A stretch of 64,000 bases of DNA from Rhodoferax sp. WC2427 (lineage in GTDB: Bacteria > Pseudomonadota > Gammaproteobacteria > Burkholderiales > Burkholderiaceae_C), in contig NZ_CP162006.1 of NCBI RefSeq assembly GCF_040822085.1, positions 3,162,001 to 3,226,000 on the forward strand, in the 5' to 3' direction. This document shows, in pieces, positions 8,853-16,092 of the stretch; within the stretch, counting starts at the first letter, position 1, and every line of letters begins with the position of its first letter. The notes under the pieces were generated by a model, which was not told where the DNA came from, did not search any database, and worked only from the letters and a program-made list of their open reading frames with translations. A program made the translations under genes and the position numbers.

Positions 8853-9065
8853 ATGAACATCAGCAGCACCACCGCCGTGCAGTCCGCCACGGCGGATGCC
8901 CAAGCCCCCACCTCCGACAGCCTGAACATCCGGGTGCTGAAAAAAGCTCTGGACGCGCAGGCCGTGGCGGCCCAGGCGCTGATCGAGTCCATCCCCCAGC
9001 CCGCAGCCGCACCCGCATTGGCCACCAGCGGCAGCCTGGGCACCCAGCTCAATACTTACGCCTGA
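8853..9065 (+). CDS. YjfB-family putative motility protein
   Basis: Short cytosolic protein of about 70 residues beginning MNISSTTAVQSATADAQ, with a central helix IRVLKKALDAQAVAAQALIESI and ending GSLGTQLNTYA. The pattern 'SS...VLKKALDAQA..A.ALI' matches YjfB (putative motility protein, described from Bacillus). CCAGGAGAATCTCC before the ATG is a strong ribosome site. It is monocistronic, with a short gap to the broken flavin reductase. The role in motility is only the family's label. Confidence 0.8.
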   Translation: MNISSTTAVQSATADAQAPTSDSLNIRVLKKALDAQAVAAQALIESIPQPAAAPALATSGSLGTQLNTYA

Positions 9066-9089
9066 TCCCGCGCCTGATCACCTTGGGGC

Positions 9090-9705
9090 ATGCCCTTCCC
9101 TGCCCCTGCCCACTGCAGCTCCGTTCCCCTTGCCAAAGCCTACCGCGTGCTGAACCACGGCCCGGTGGTGCTGGTGTCGTCGGCCCATGGCGACACCCCC
9201 AACCTGATGGCCGCCGCCTGGTCCATGCCGCTGGATTTCGACCCGCCCAAGGTCACGGTGGTCATCGACAAGGCCACGTTGACCCGGCAGCTGGTGGAGG
9301 CCAGCGGTGTCTTTGGCCTGAACATCCCCTGCGCCGCCATGGCGGCGCAGACTCTGGCCGTAGGCACCGACAGCGCCCACACCGTACCGGGCAAACTGGC
9401 GCAGCACGGCATCACCACCTTCGCCGCCAGCCAGATCGCCGCGCCGCTGGTGCAGGGCTGCGTGGGTTGGCTGGTGTCGTGTCACACGCGATACGACACC
9501 TGCATGCCGGATGCTGCCCGAGCCGCACAACCAGGGCCAGTACGACCTGTTTATCGCCGAAGTGGTGGCCGCATGGGCCGATGAACGCGTGTTCAGCGAT
9601 GGGCGTTGGCACTTTGATGCCGCACCCGACGCGCCGCGCAGCCTGCATTACGTAGCCGGAGGGCAGTTTTATGCCACGGGCCAGTCGCTGCAGGTAGCCA
9701 TGTGA
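9090..9705 (+). pseudogene. Flavin reductase family protein, frameshifted
   Basis: The first frame (from 9090, MPFPAPAHCSSVPLAKAYRV) encodes most of an FMN-binding flavin-reductase-like domain (NHGPVVLVSSAHGDTPNLMA, WSMPLDFDPPKVTVVIDK, GLNIPCAAMAAQTLAVGTDS) up to VQGCVGWLV near 9475. The expected continuation (CRMLPEPHNQGQYDLFIAEV, then VAAWADERVFSDGRWHF) lies in the next frame, from about 9505 to the stop at 9705. Between them lies an extra segment of about 28 bp built as an inverted repeat (9473-9500). One net base moves the frame, and the first frame ends in unrelated residues at 9584. Either a true small insertion inactivated the gene or the assembly holds an error. Confidence 0.8.
9473..9500. 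repeat. 28-bp palindrome at the flavin reductase frameshift
   Basis: The left arm GGTGTCGTGT (9473-9482) and right arm ATACGACACC (9491-9500) are complementary at 9 of 10 positions around the loop CACACGCG. The length, 27 plus 1, accounts exactly for the change of frame in the surrounding gene. Confidence 0.65.
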
Positions 9706-9720
9706 CCCGGGCCCGATTGC

Positions 9721-9766
9721 TACAGAATAAATAGCTTCTCGTGCCGACGGAATGGGCACGAGCAGC
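9721..9766. repeat. Dispersed hairpin repeat, copy 3 (diverged)
   Basis: ATAGCTTCTCGTGCCGACGG, then AATGGGCACGAGCAGCC. The stem is CTCGTGCC with GGGCACGAG, so the sequence has changed while pairing is kept. It sits between convergent genes. Confidence 0.6.
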
Positions 9767-9795
9767 CCATTTCAGTCACAAGACCCAAACCGGCT

Positions 9796-10350
9796 TCAGT
9801 TGTCGAACTGCCGGTGGCCGTGGCCACGCCCGGGGCCGCGGTCGTCACGGCCATGGTCGTTGCGGTCATTGCCACGCCCGTGGTCGTCATGGCCCCGGCC
9901 ATGGCGCGGGCCGTTACCCCGATCATCCCAGTCGCCACGGCGGTCATGGTCAGGGCGGGGGCCGCCGCGCGGCTGTGCCCACCAGCGGTTGCGCTCATTG
10001 ACCTGCACAAAGTACACCGGCCTGCCGCAAGCGTTGTAGCGCCCGCAGTAGCGGCGCCAGTTTTTGGAGTGGCCCGGCGGCACGTACAGGTACAGCGGCG
10101 GCTCGACGATGGGGCCGCGCTGGATCAGCATGGGCTGGGCGTACAGCACCGGCGGTGGCGGGCGCGAGCCAAAGGTGATCTGGCCGTACACGCCCGGGGC
10201 CACGGCCCCGCCGACCGTGCCGTTGATGTACACGTCTTGCGCCTGGGCTGCGCCCGCACCCAAGCCACAGGCCAGCACCAACAGGGCCGCCGCAGCGCGG
10301 GCCCGGGCACCAGGCAAAAATCGGGAAAAAGAAACCGGGGAATGGGGCAT
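9796..10350 (-). CDS. Exported hypothetical protein with His/Arg/Asp/Gly-rich tail
   Basis: Protein of about 184 residues. The first 38 residues form a signal peptide: a basic start, then the hydrophobic AAAALLVLACGLGAGAAQA with a likely cut before QDVYING. The middle (VYGQITFGSRPPPPVLYAQP, then PPLYLYVPPGHSKNWRRYC) resembles small periplasmic proteins with a YVPPGH-type motif. The last 60 residues are a low-complexity run of D, R, H and G (DRRGDWDDRGN, HGRGHDDHGRGND) that could bind metal or polyanion. Function unknown. GC-rich low-complexity DNA makes shadow ORFs abundant here. Confidence 0.75.
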   Translation of the reverse strand: MPHSPVSFSRFLPGARARAAAALLVLACGLGAGAAQAQDVYINGTVGGAVAPGVYGQITFGSRPPPPVLYAQPMLIQRGPIVEPPLYLYVPPGHSKNWRRYCGRYNACGRPVYFVQVNERNRWWAQPRGGPRPDHDRRGDWDDRGNGPRHGRGHDDHGRGNDRNDHGRDDRGPGRGHGHRQFDN

Positions 10351-10457
10351 GCAGCGCTTTCGTTGTACTAAAAGAATACGTATTCAACGTGGGAGTGTGC
10401 TGGCAGGACGACAGTTCCCGGCAATCCGTGGTCTTTGCTCCCAATAAACTCCAGCAT

Positions 10458-10512
10458 CTTTTAGCCCGTTTGCGCTTATTTTATGAGCATAACCAGCTAT
10501 TTATTCGATAGC
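10458..10512. repeat. Dispersed hairpin repeat, copy 4
   Basis: TTTGCGCTTATTTTATGAGC, then ATAACCAGCTATTTATTCGA: the repeat core with several substitutions. It lies in the 245 bp gap (10351-10595) between the exported protein gene and the desaturase. I see no gene in that gap. Confidence 0.6.
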
Positions 10513-10595
10513 AATTATTCCGGCTGCACCCGCACCGGCGCGCACATCACCCGCGATCACTCCAATGCATTTTCTGGCGGTGCCGCCTGGGGCAA

Positions 10596-11582
10596 TCAGG
10601 CAGATGCCACGGCCGCCGCGCTGCGGCGCTGGCGCAGCAAGGCGGGCAGAATCTCGCGCCAGGCCGCCCACAGGCTGGGGGCAGGCGCCGGGCATTGGCT
10701 GCGGATGGCTTCGTGCAACCGGGGCAGCGCGTGGTAAGGCACCATGGGAAAGGTGTGGTGCTCCAGGTGGTAGTTCATATTGGCGTACAGAAAGCGGAAC
10801 ACAGCGTGGGTGTGGAAAGTGCGGGTGCTGGCGCGGTGGTCGTGCACGTTCTCCGCCAGGCCCGCATGCTGGGTCAGGTTGAACACCTGCGTCAGCGCGC
10901 CGCCGTAAAAGCGCGGGCCGACCACCAGTACCAGGGGCAACACGCTGTGCATCAGCACGCAGGCGGCCAGCAGCGCCAGGAAGATGGCCACATACACGCG
11001 GGATGCGCGGATCACCTTGGGCCGCTCGGCTTCGGGGATGAAATGCTGCCCGTCGGCGCTGATCTGGCCGCAGGCATGGCGCACGATGTTGGCGATCTGC
11101 GCCGCACCCGACTTGATGAAGAACAGGTCCAGCAACAGGCCGCCCAGGCGCACCGGCTGGTGCACGGCGATTTCGGCATCGCGCCCCACCATCAGCGTGT
11201 GGGTGTGGTGGCGGGTGTGGCTCCAGCGCCAGTAGTGGCCCTCGTGCAGCGTCATGAAGCCAGCCAATTGGTAGAAGAATTCATTCAGCCAGCGCGTCTT
11301 GAACGGCGTGCCGTGCGACAGTTCGTGCGCCCGGTGGTCGGCAGACGCGTACAAGATGCCATACACCGCAAACGCGGGCAGGCACCACCACGTCCCCCAG
11401 GCCAGCACCCCCGCCGTGCCGCTGGCCAGCAGCAGGGCCAGCCACAGGCCGTAGTTCCACAGGCTGTGGCGGTCATTGCGCTGCATCAGTTGCTTGAGCA
11501 GCTTGCGGTCGATGCTGGGGCTGAACCAGGGCGTGGTGTCTGGCGCATCGACATTGCCGCGCAGTGCGTAGGGATTGGGCAT
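10596..11582 (-). CDS. Fatty-acid-desaturase-fold oxygenase (MocD-like), module 1
   Basis: Membrane di-iron enzyme of about 328 residues. Three histidine clusters place it in the FA desaturase superfamily: HRAHELSHG, HTRHHTH and NYHLEHH, with hydrophobic helices between them (LWLALLLASGTAGVLAWG, VYVAIFLALLAACVLMHSVL). It is homologous to the protein at 14841-15932, and shared segments such as FNLTQHAGL, NMNYHLEHHTFPMVP and HALPRLHE mark them as paralogues. I chose MPNPYALRGN at 11582 as start; the upstream open frame crosses the LacI gene. MocD proteins of this fold act in rhizopine catabolism, and the inositol operon nearby suggests a cyclitol ether substrate rather than a lipid. That is inference. 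It faces away from a LacI-family gene. Confidence 0.8.
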   Translation of the reverse strand: MPNPYALRGNVDAPDTTPWFSPSIDRKLLKQLMQRNDRHSLWNYGLWLALLLASGTAGVLAWGTWWCLPAFAVYGILYASADHRAHELSHGTPFKTRWLNEFFYQLAGFMTLHEGHYWRWSHTRHHTHTLMVGRDAEIAVHQPVRLGGLLLDLFFIKSGAAQIANIVRHACGQISADGQHFIPEAERPKVIRASRVYVAIFLALLAACVLMHSVLPLVLVVGPRFYGGALTQVFNLTQHAGLAENVHDHRASTRTFHTHAVFRFLYANMNYHLEHHTFPMVPYHALPRLHEAIRSQCPAPAPSLWAAWREILPALLRQRRSAAAVASA

Positions 11583-11642
11583 GCTAGATCTCCGGGGGGT
11601 GGGTGAAGTGCTTTGATGGTAGGAGCGCGGCCCCCCAATTTG

Positions 11643-11680
11643 ATGCCCGTTCGGCATTCCATGGCATAAACTGGCATGCC
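11643..11680. promoter_or_regulatory. Phased GGCAT array between desaturase 1 and LacI 1
   Basis: ATGCC at 11643 and GGCAT at 11653, 11663 and 11673 are spaced exactly 10 bp apart. The first two form an inverted repeat around CGTTC, and the last lies in the palindrome GGCATGCC. The array sits between the two divergent starts and is likely the operator of the LacI-type regulator. Confidence 0.5.
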
Positions 11681-11682
11681 CG

Positions 11683-12750
11683 ATGACAGATATGTCAAAC
11701 ATGCCCGCCTCCCCACGCACACCACCCTCCTCCCGCGCCAGCATGGCCGATGTGGCCCGCGCCGCCGGGGTCAGCCCGTCCACGGTAGACCGCGTGCTGA
11801 ACGCCCGCGTGCCGGTGCGCAGCGACACTGCCGACCGCATCCACACGGCAGCACAGGCGCTGGGCTACCACCCTGTGGGCATCATCCGCGCGCGTCTGCA
11901 AGAGGTGCGGCCCAAGCGCACGCTGGGCTTTTTGCTGCAGCAGCGCAGCTCGGCTTTCTACAGCGGTCTGGCCAACGCGCTGGCCACCGCCACGCAGGCC
12001 AGCGCGCAGATGCAGGGCCGGGCCGTGGTGCGCTTTCTGGACGACCTGGCCCCCCAGGCGGTGTGCGCGCAACTGGCGCAATTGGCCCAGTCCTGCGACG
12101 CGCTGGCGCTGGTGGCCGCCGACCACCCCCACATCCACGCCGCCGTCGCCCAACTGCGGGCGCAAGGCAAACCGGTGTTTGCCCTGGTGTCCGACCTGGA
12201 TGCCCCCGAGCGCGCAGGCTATGCCGGGCTGGACAACCGGCGCGTGGGCCGCACCGCAGCGGGCTTCATCACCCGGCAGGCCGCACAGCCCGGGCAGATC
12301 GGCATCTTTGTGGGCAGCCACCGCTACCAGTGCCAGGAGCTGTGCGAAATGAGTTTTCGCTCGTATGTGCGCGAGCACGCCCCTGGCTTTGAAGTGCTGG
12401 AGCCGGTGGTGACGCTGGAGAGCGACCATTACGCCCAGGAAGCCACGCGCGACCTGCTGCAGCGCTTCCCCGACCTGGTGGGGGTGTACGTGGGCGGTGG
12501 CGGCATCGACGGCGTGCTGCAGGCCCTGCGCGACCACGTCGACCGCCACCCCGCCACACCCCTGGTGGCCGTGGCCCACGACCTCATCCCCACCACCCGC
12601 GAGGCGCTGGTGGGCGGCTACTTGCAGGCCGTGCTTTCGCATCCCCTGCCACTGCTGGCGGAGCGGCTGGTCCGTGCGATGGCCGGGCCGGTGTCATCAG
12701 CGCAGCAGATGGTGGTGCCTTTTGACATCCATACGCCGGAGAGTGTGTAA
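11683..12750 (+). CDS. LacI-family transcriptional regulator, module 1
   Basis: Protein of about 355 residues. The N-terminal helix-turn-helix and hinge are clear: MADVARAAGVSPSTVDRVLN, then RSDTADRIHTAAQALGYHP. The rest is a periplasmic-binding-protein-like sensor domain with the typical GYAGLDNRRVGRTAA strand-turn and a C-terminal PFDIHTPESV. Several ATG codons cluster at the start (11683, 11692, 11701), so the exact one is open. It is closely similar to the LacI protein at 16093-17133 (both have VDRVLN, FVGSHRYQ/L, FRSYxRExAPGF and FTPE/HTPE ends), and both stand divergent to a desaturase gene. A sugar or cyclitol effector is expected. Confidence 0.9.
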   Translation: MTDMSNMPASPRTPPSSRASMADVARAAGVSPSTVDRVLNARVPVRSDTADRIHTAAQALGYHPVGIIRARLQEVRPKRTLGFLLQQRSSAFYSGLANALATATQASAQMQGRAVVRFLDDLAPQAVCAQLAQLAQSCDALALVAADHPHIHAAVAQLRAQGKPVFALVSDLDAPERAGYAGLDNRRVGRTAAGFITRQAAQPGQIGIFVGSHRYQCQELCEMSFRSYVREHAPGFEVLEPVVTLESDHYAQEATRDLLQRFPDLVGVYVGGGGIDGVLQALRDHVDRHPATPLVAVAHDLIPTTREALVGGYLQAVLSHPLPLLAERLVRAMAGPVSSAQQMVVPFDIHTPESV

Positions 12751-13050
12751 AACAGGGCTCTAGCGCTTATTCCATGGGCACAAGAAGCTATTTATTCAAT
12801 AGCGTTTGGGTTGGAGCGTTGCGGGTGGGGTGCACACTTGCCGGGCTTCTTGGAGAAGGGTGACTGTGTTAGAGATGGGCGTATTTTCAGTCGAGCGGAG
12901 GTGGGCCGAGTGGCAGCTTGGAGGGGCAGGCAGCACTGGATAGTGGGTCCACAAAAGTCGGCTTTGGGCCCTGAACGGACATTCGCAGCCACTTATTGGT
13001 CGCTCCAAAGCGGCAGTTCGGATCTTCGTTCAAGCGGAGGAAGCGCAGCC
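12751..13050. other. Intergenic region before the PIN-like gene
   Basis: About 300 bp holding one hairpin-repeat copy at 12757-12805 and otherwise nothing I can assign. The downstream reading frame is open back to 12811, but residues there look unlike protein of the family, and a GGAGG ribosome site precedes the ATG at 13051. Confidence 0.5.
12757..12805. repeat. Dispersed hairpin repeat, copy 5
   Basis: CTCTAGCGCTTATTCCATGG, then GCACAAGAAGCTATTTATTC: repeat core with a diverged right arm, 7 bp after the LacI stop. Confidence 0.65.
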
Positions 13051-14337
13051 ATGCTGAAGTACCTACACGCGAGGGCTACCATCATAAGGAAAGCTAGCTC
13101 AGGGCCGGATGTCCACGGTTGCGTCTTCGTAGAATATAGGATGCTCGCAACCCGCGTTTTAGGTGACTGCCCCGGCTGCGGGGCCAAGGACAGCTTTGGC
13201 AACGTTTCCGTCCACGACCATGTCCTGCGTGGCTGCAAGCACTGCCGCTACCAGTCGATGGTTTGGCTGCCGGAGGTGAAGAAGAAGGTCATATATCTCG
13301 ACCAGTTCTTCTTTTCCGGAGCGATGCGCGGTGGCGACACGCGATTCAAGGAGGCTGCTAAGCGCGTCAAACGAATGTGCCACATGCAGTTGCTCGTTGC
13401 TCCGTTTTCTTCCGTGCACGAAGACGAAACGCACCAGTGGCGGGGACACGGGGGTATGACCAGCGCCCAACTGATGGAGTTCATCAAGAACACGTCGCGT
13501 GGCGCTGAGTTCAAGAAGGACTACGAAGTCGAGCACAAGCAAATCTTCAAAGCATGGGAGGCATTTCTCAAAGGCCAGCCGCACCAGTATCTTGTCGAGA
13601 CCGAGGACGCCATCAGGGGCGGCACTTTGGTCGAGTGGGACGACTATTTCCGAATCGACGTCGGCGGCTACATACGAGACGTCGAGTTGAAGCGCCGCCT
13701 GAAGGAGGAGTCGGTTAACGAATTAGTGAAGGTTCTCGACAAGTGGCAAGCGTCAACTGAAACGTTCGCTGACGCTATTGCACTGGAGATACGAGACTCC
13801 GCAAACCAGTATCTCAGCACCTACCTGACCCTAATCCAACGTTACGCCGCCGGGGATGTCGCTGCAGCCTTCGACTCACCAATGGTCGCAACGGTTGTAG
13901 AACAGATGATGCACTGGCTGCCCAAGGACCAACCGCTTCCCGAGAGAATTGCGCGGTGCATCGAGTTCTTTAAGTCACGGCATTTCTTGGAGGTCCCGCA
14001 CGAGTGGCTTTCGTCCCACATGTTCGCAACCCTGAAGGCCATGGTCCAGCAGGGCGCGTTCTCTAATCGAGAGGATGCGCGAAATCGCCTCAGCGGAGTC
14101 TTCGAGGACATCAAGCACATCTCGCGATTCGCGCCGTACTGCGATGCCATCGTCATCGACAAGTTCATGGCGGACCTGGTGTGCCGGCCCACAATTGGAA
14201 TCGAACAACGGTATGGCCCAAAGGTCTTCAGTCTGAGCAACTGGGAAGACCTGCTTGCGTGGCTTGATGGGCTGGAGGCTGGCATGAGCGAGGATCACCG
14301 ACGCGGCGTTGCAGCGGCGTACCCGGAGAGTGACTAG
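13051..14337 (+). CDS. Zinc-ribbon protein with PIN-like domain (possible nuclease)
   Basis: Unrecognised protein of about 428 residues, in DNA visibly less GC-rich than its neighbours and with mixed codon use, suggesting transfer. Near the N-terminus is a four-cysteine zinc ribbon (C40, C43, C62, C65: CPGCG and CKHC). It is followed by VIYLDQFFFSGA (D84 in a hydrophobic strand), the usual opening of PIN-like nuclease folds. A long helical middle follows, then near the end FAPYCDAIVIDKFMADLV, where a second acidic pair is expected, and a final FSLSNWEDLLAWLD. A GGAGG ribosome site supports the ATG at 13051. It has no partner gene and splits the two oxygenase/LacI modules. RNase or defence function is possible and unproven. 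Confidence 0.7.
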   Translation: MLKYLHARATIIRKASSGPDVHGCVFVEYRMLATRVLGDCPGCGAKDSFGNVSVHDHVLRGCKHCRYQSMVWLPEVKKKVIYLDQFFFSGAMRGGDTRFKEAAKRVKRMCHMQLLVAPFSSVHEDETHQWRGHGGMTSAQLMEFIKNTSRGAEFKKDYEVEHKQIFKAWEAFLKGQPHQYLVETEDAIRGGTLVEWDDYFRIDVGGYIRDVELKRRLKEESVNELVKVLDKWQASTETFADAIALEIRDSANQYLSTYLTLIQRYAAGDVAAAFDSPMVATVVEQMMHWLPKDQPLPERIARCIEFFKSRHFLEVPHEWLSSHMFATLKAMVQQGAFSNREDARNRLSGVFEDIKHISRFAPYCDAIVIDKFMADLVCRPTIGIEQRYGPKVFSLSNWEDLLAWLDGLEAGMSEDHRRGVAAAYPESD

Positions 14338-14499
14338 ATGTGAAACTGCTTTAGACCGCCTGGAAGCAGCCAATCCCGTATGTCCGGTGATGGCCGAAAG
14401 CGGCCATTCTCCCTGCTTGGCGGCAGACGCACCGTGCCGCCGCCCACCCACTCAAATACAGGCGATCATCCGCCCGGCAAAGCCTGCTCTGGAGCCCCC

Positions 14500-14814
14500 T
14501 CACCCCCCCAACTGCACCAGCACCTGCCCACCCTCGATCTTCGCCGGGTACGTCTTCAAATTCACACACACCGGCGCCCCCAGCGCCCGCCCATCGCGGA
14601 TGTCGAAGCGGCCGTTGTGTTTGGGGCACTCGACCACGTGTTCCATCACCAGGCCGTCGGCCAGGTGGACGTGCTCGTGGGTGCACAGGCCGTCGGTGGC
14701 GTAGACCTTGTCATTAAAACGGTACACGGCGTAGGTGTGGTTGTTGTGGTCAAAGCGCATCACGTCTTCGTCGTCGATATCGTCCAGTGCGCAAACGTCG
14801 GTCCAATGTGTCAT
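14500..14814 (-). CDS. MocE-type Rieske [2Fe-2S] ferredoxin
   Basis: Small electron carrier of about 104 residues. The Rieske cluster ligands are visible as CTHEH (Cys-x-His) and CPKHNGRF (Cys-x2-His), about 20 residues apart, followed by the usual C-terminal strands (KTYPAKIEGGQVLVQL). It follows the desaturase-like gene by 26 bp on the same strand, with an AAGGAGACACC ribosome site, so the two form an oxygenase-ferredoxin pair. MocE, a ferredoxin of rhizopine catabolism, has this form and the same partner type. No ferredoxin reductase (MocF-like) is in the window. A longer open frame over it (to 16020) is a shadow of the oxygenase gene. Confidence 0.9.
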   Translation of the reverse strand: MTHWTDVCALDDIDDEDVMRFDHNNHTYAVYRFNDKVYATDGLCTHEHVHLADGLVMEHVVECPKHNGRFDIRDGRALGAPVCVNLKTYPAKIEGGQVLVQLGG

Positions 14815-14840
14815 GGGGTGTCTCCTTGTGGTTGTTGAAT

Positions 14841-15932
14841 TTATGCCGCGGTGGCAGGCACCGGGCGCACCACGTAGTAGTGCGGGTCTTTGGCCTGTTG
14901 GACTAGCGCGGGAATGATTTCGCGGTAGGCGGCCACTGTGCTGGGGTATGGCGGGGGGCAGTCGGCTTTGATGGTTTCGTGCAGCTGGGGCAGCGCGTGG
15001 AACGGCACCATGGGGAACATGTGGTGTTCGACGTGGTAGTTCATGTTCCAGTACAGAAAGCGGAACACCGGGTTCATGGTGACGGTGCGGCAGTTCTTGC
15101 GGTGGTCGAGCACGTTTTCGGGCAAGCCCGCATGCTGGGTCAGGCCGAAGAAGGTGTACAGCCAGGTGCCACCCATCACCGGCAGCAGGCCAAACAAGAC
15201 CAGGGGCAGCCAGCTGCCAAAGCAGATGGCGCTGCCAATCAGCGCGGCGTACAGCAGCACCCAGACGCGGGCTTCCTTGACCATCTGCGGCCACTCCATC
15301 TCGGGCACAAAGGTCTTTTCTTCTTCGCCCAGGATGCCCAAGGCATTGCGCAGCACACGCCACAGCTCGCGCGGGCCCGATTGGATGGAAAACAGGTTGA
15401 GGAAGATGCCCACAAAGTTGGTGGGCAGCGGTACGGCGACTTCGGGGTCGCGGCCGGTGACCAGGGTGTCGGTGTGGTGGCGGGCATGGCTCCACTTCCA
15501 CACGCTGGGGCGGCGCAGCACCTGGAAGCAGGCCATCTGGTAGAGCACGTCGTTCATCCAGCGGGTTTTGAAGGCGGTGCCGTGGCCCGCCTCGTGCCAG
15601 CGCGAATCGGCCGGGCCGGTGTACAGCGTGGCGTAGACAAAGAAGGCCAGCCAGGCCCAGGCCGTGCCCCAGGTGGCCACCAGCACGGCACCGGCGGTAA
15701 GGATCAGCGCGTACCAAAGAACGGTGTCGCGGATGGCCTGCGCGTCTTCGCGCTGCATCAGCTGCTTCATGCGGGGGCGGGGCACGGCGCATTTGTACCA
15801 GCTGGCGTTGACCAGCCCGGCGGCCTGGGCCCGGTCGCCTGCGCCGGAGATCAGGTGGTAGTCGTCCTGGGTGCGGGTCCAGTTGGGAACAGTACGGGGG
15901 CCTGCGAAGGTGGTGGTTTCTGCGGTTTGCAT
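14841..15932 (-). CDS. Fatty-acid-desaturase-fold oxygenase (MocD-like), module 2
   Basis: Membrane di-iron protein of about 363 residues with histidine boxes in order: HEAGHG near the middle of the first half, HARHHTD, and NYHVEHH near the C-terminus, plus the QHAGLPENVLDHR segment shared with the copy at 10596-11582. The start at 15932 (MQTAETTTFAG) is chosen because AAGAGACAAACC precedes it; the longer frame reaches into the promoter. It is cotranscribed with the MocE-type ferredoxin. MocD/MocE act on O-methylated inositol-amine (rhizopine) in rhizobia, so an O-demethylase for a methylated cyclitol is a reasonable inference. A lipid desaturase cannot be excluded. Confidence 0.83.
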   Translation of the reverse strand: MQTAETTTFAGPRTVPNWTRTQDDYHLISGAGDRAQAAGLVNASWYKCAVPRPRMKQLMQREDAQAIRDTVLWYALILTAGAVLVATWGTAWAWLAFFVYATLYTGPADSRWHEAGHGTAFKTRWMNDVLYQMACFQVLRRPSVWKWSHARHHTDTLVTGRDPEVAVPLPTNFVGIFLNLFSIQSGPRELWRVLRNALGILGEEEKTFVPEMEWPQMVKEARVWVLLYAALIGSAICFGSWLPLVLFGLLPVMGGTWLYTFFGLTQHAGLPENVLDHRKNCRTVTMNPVFRFLYWNMNYHVEHHMFPMVPFHALPQLHETIKADCPPPYPSTVAAYREIIPALVQQAKDPHYYVVRPVPATAA

Positions 15933-16006
15933 GCGGTTTGTCTCTTGTGGGTGTGCAGTGGTAGCGGATGCTAAAACCAATGCAGCCCAGCGTGTGATGC
16001 AAAACC

Positions 16007-16041
16007 TCAAAATCCATCAAATCGTATCAAAAACCATCACC
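16007..16041. promoter_or_regulatory. Phased TCAAA repeats between MocD-like 2 and LacI 2
   Basis: TCAAA occurs at 16007, 16017 and 16027, exactly 10 bp apart, and a degenerate TCAC follows at 16037, in the gap between the divergent oxygenase (start 15932) and LacI (start 16093). It parallels the 10-bp array of module 1 but with a different pentamer. Confidence 0.45.
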
Positions 16042-16092
16042 CTTCAGGCGTAGAAACTTGCATTTATGGCAGACGGTGCGATGATCTGGCCC

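Noticed and set aside
12811..13050. N-terminal extension of the PIN-like protein
   Set aside because: The open frame continues upstream, but a GGAGG ribosome site and domain start at 13051 are better, and the extension overlaps intergenic sequence just after a repeat.
14500..16020. A 506-codon open frame over the oxygenase/ferredoxin pair
   Set aside because: Only its last 104 codons (Rieske protein) have protein character; the rest is the oxygenase gene in a wrong frame, Arg/Pro-rich as usual for GC-rich shadows.
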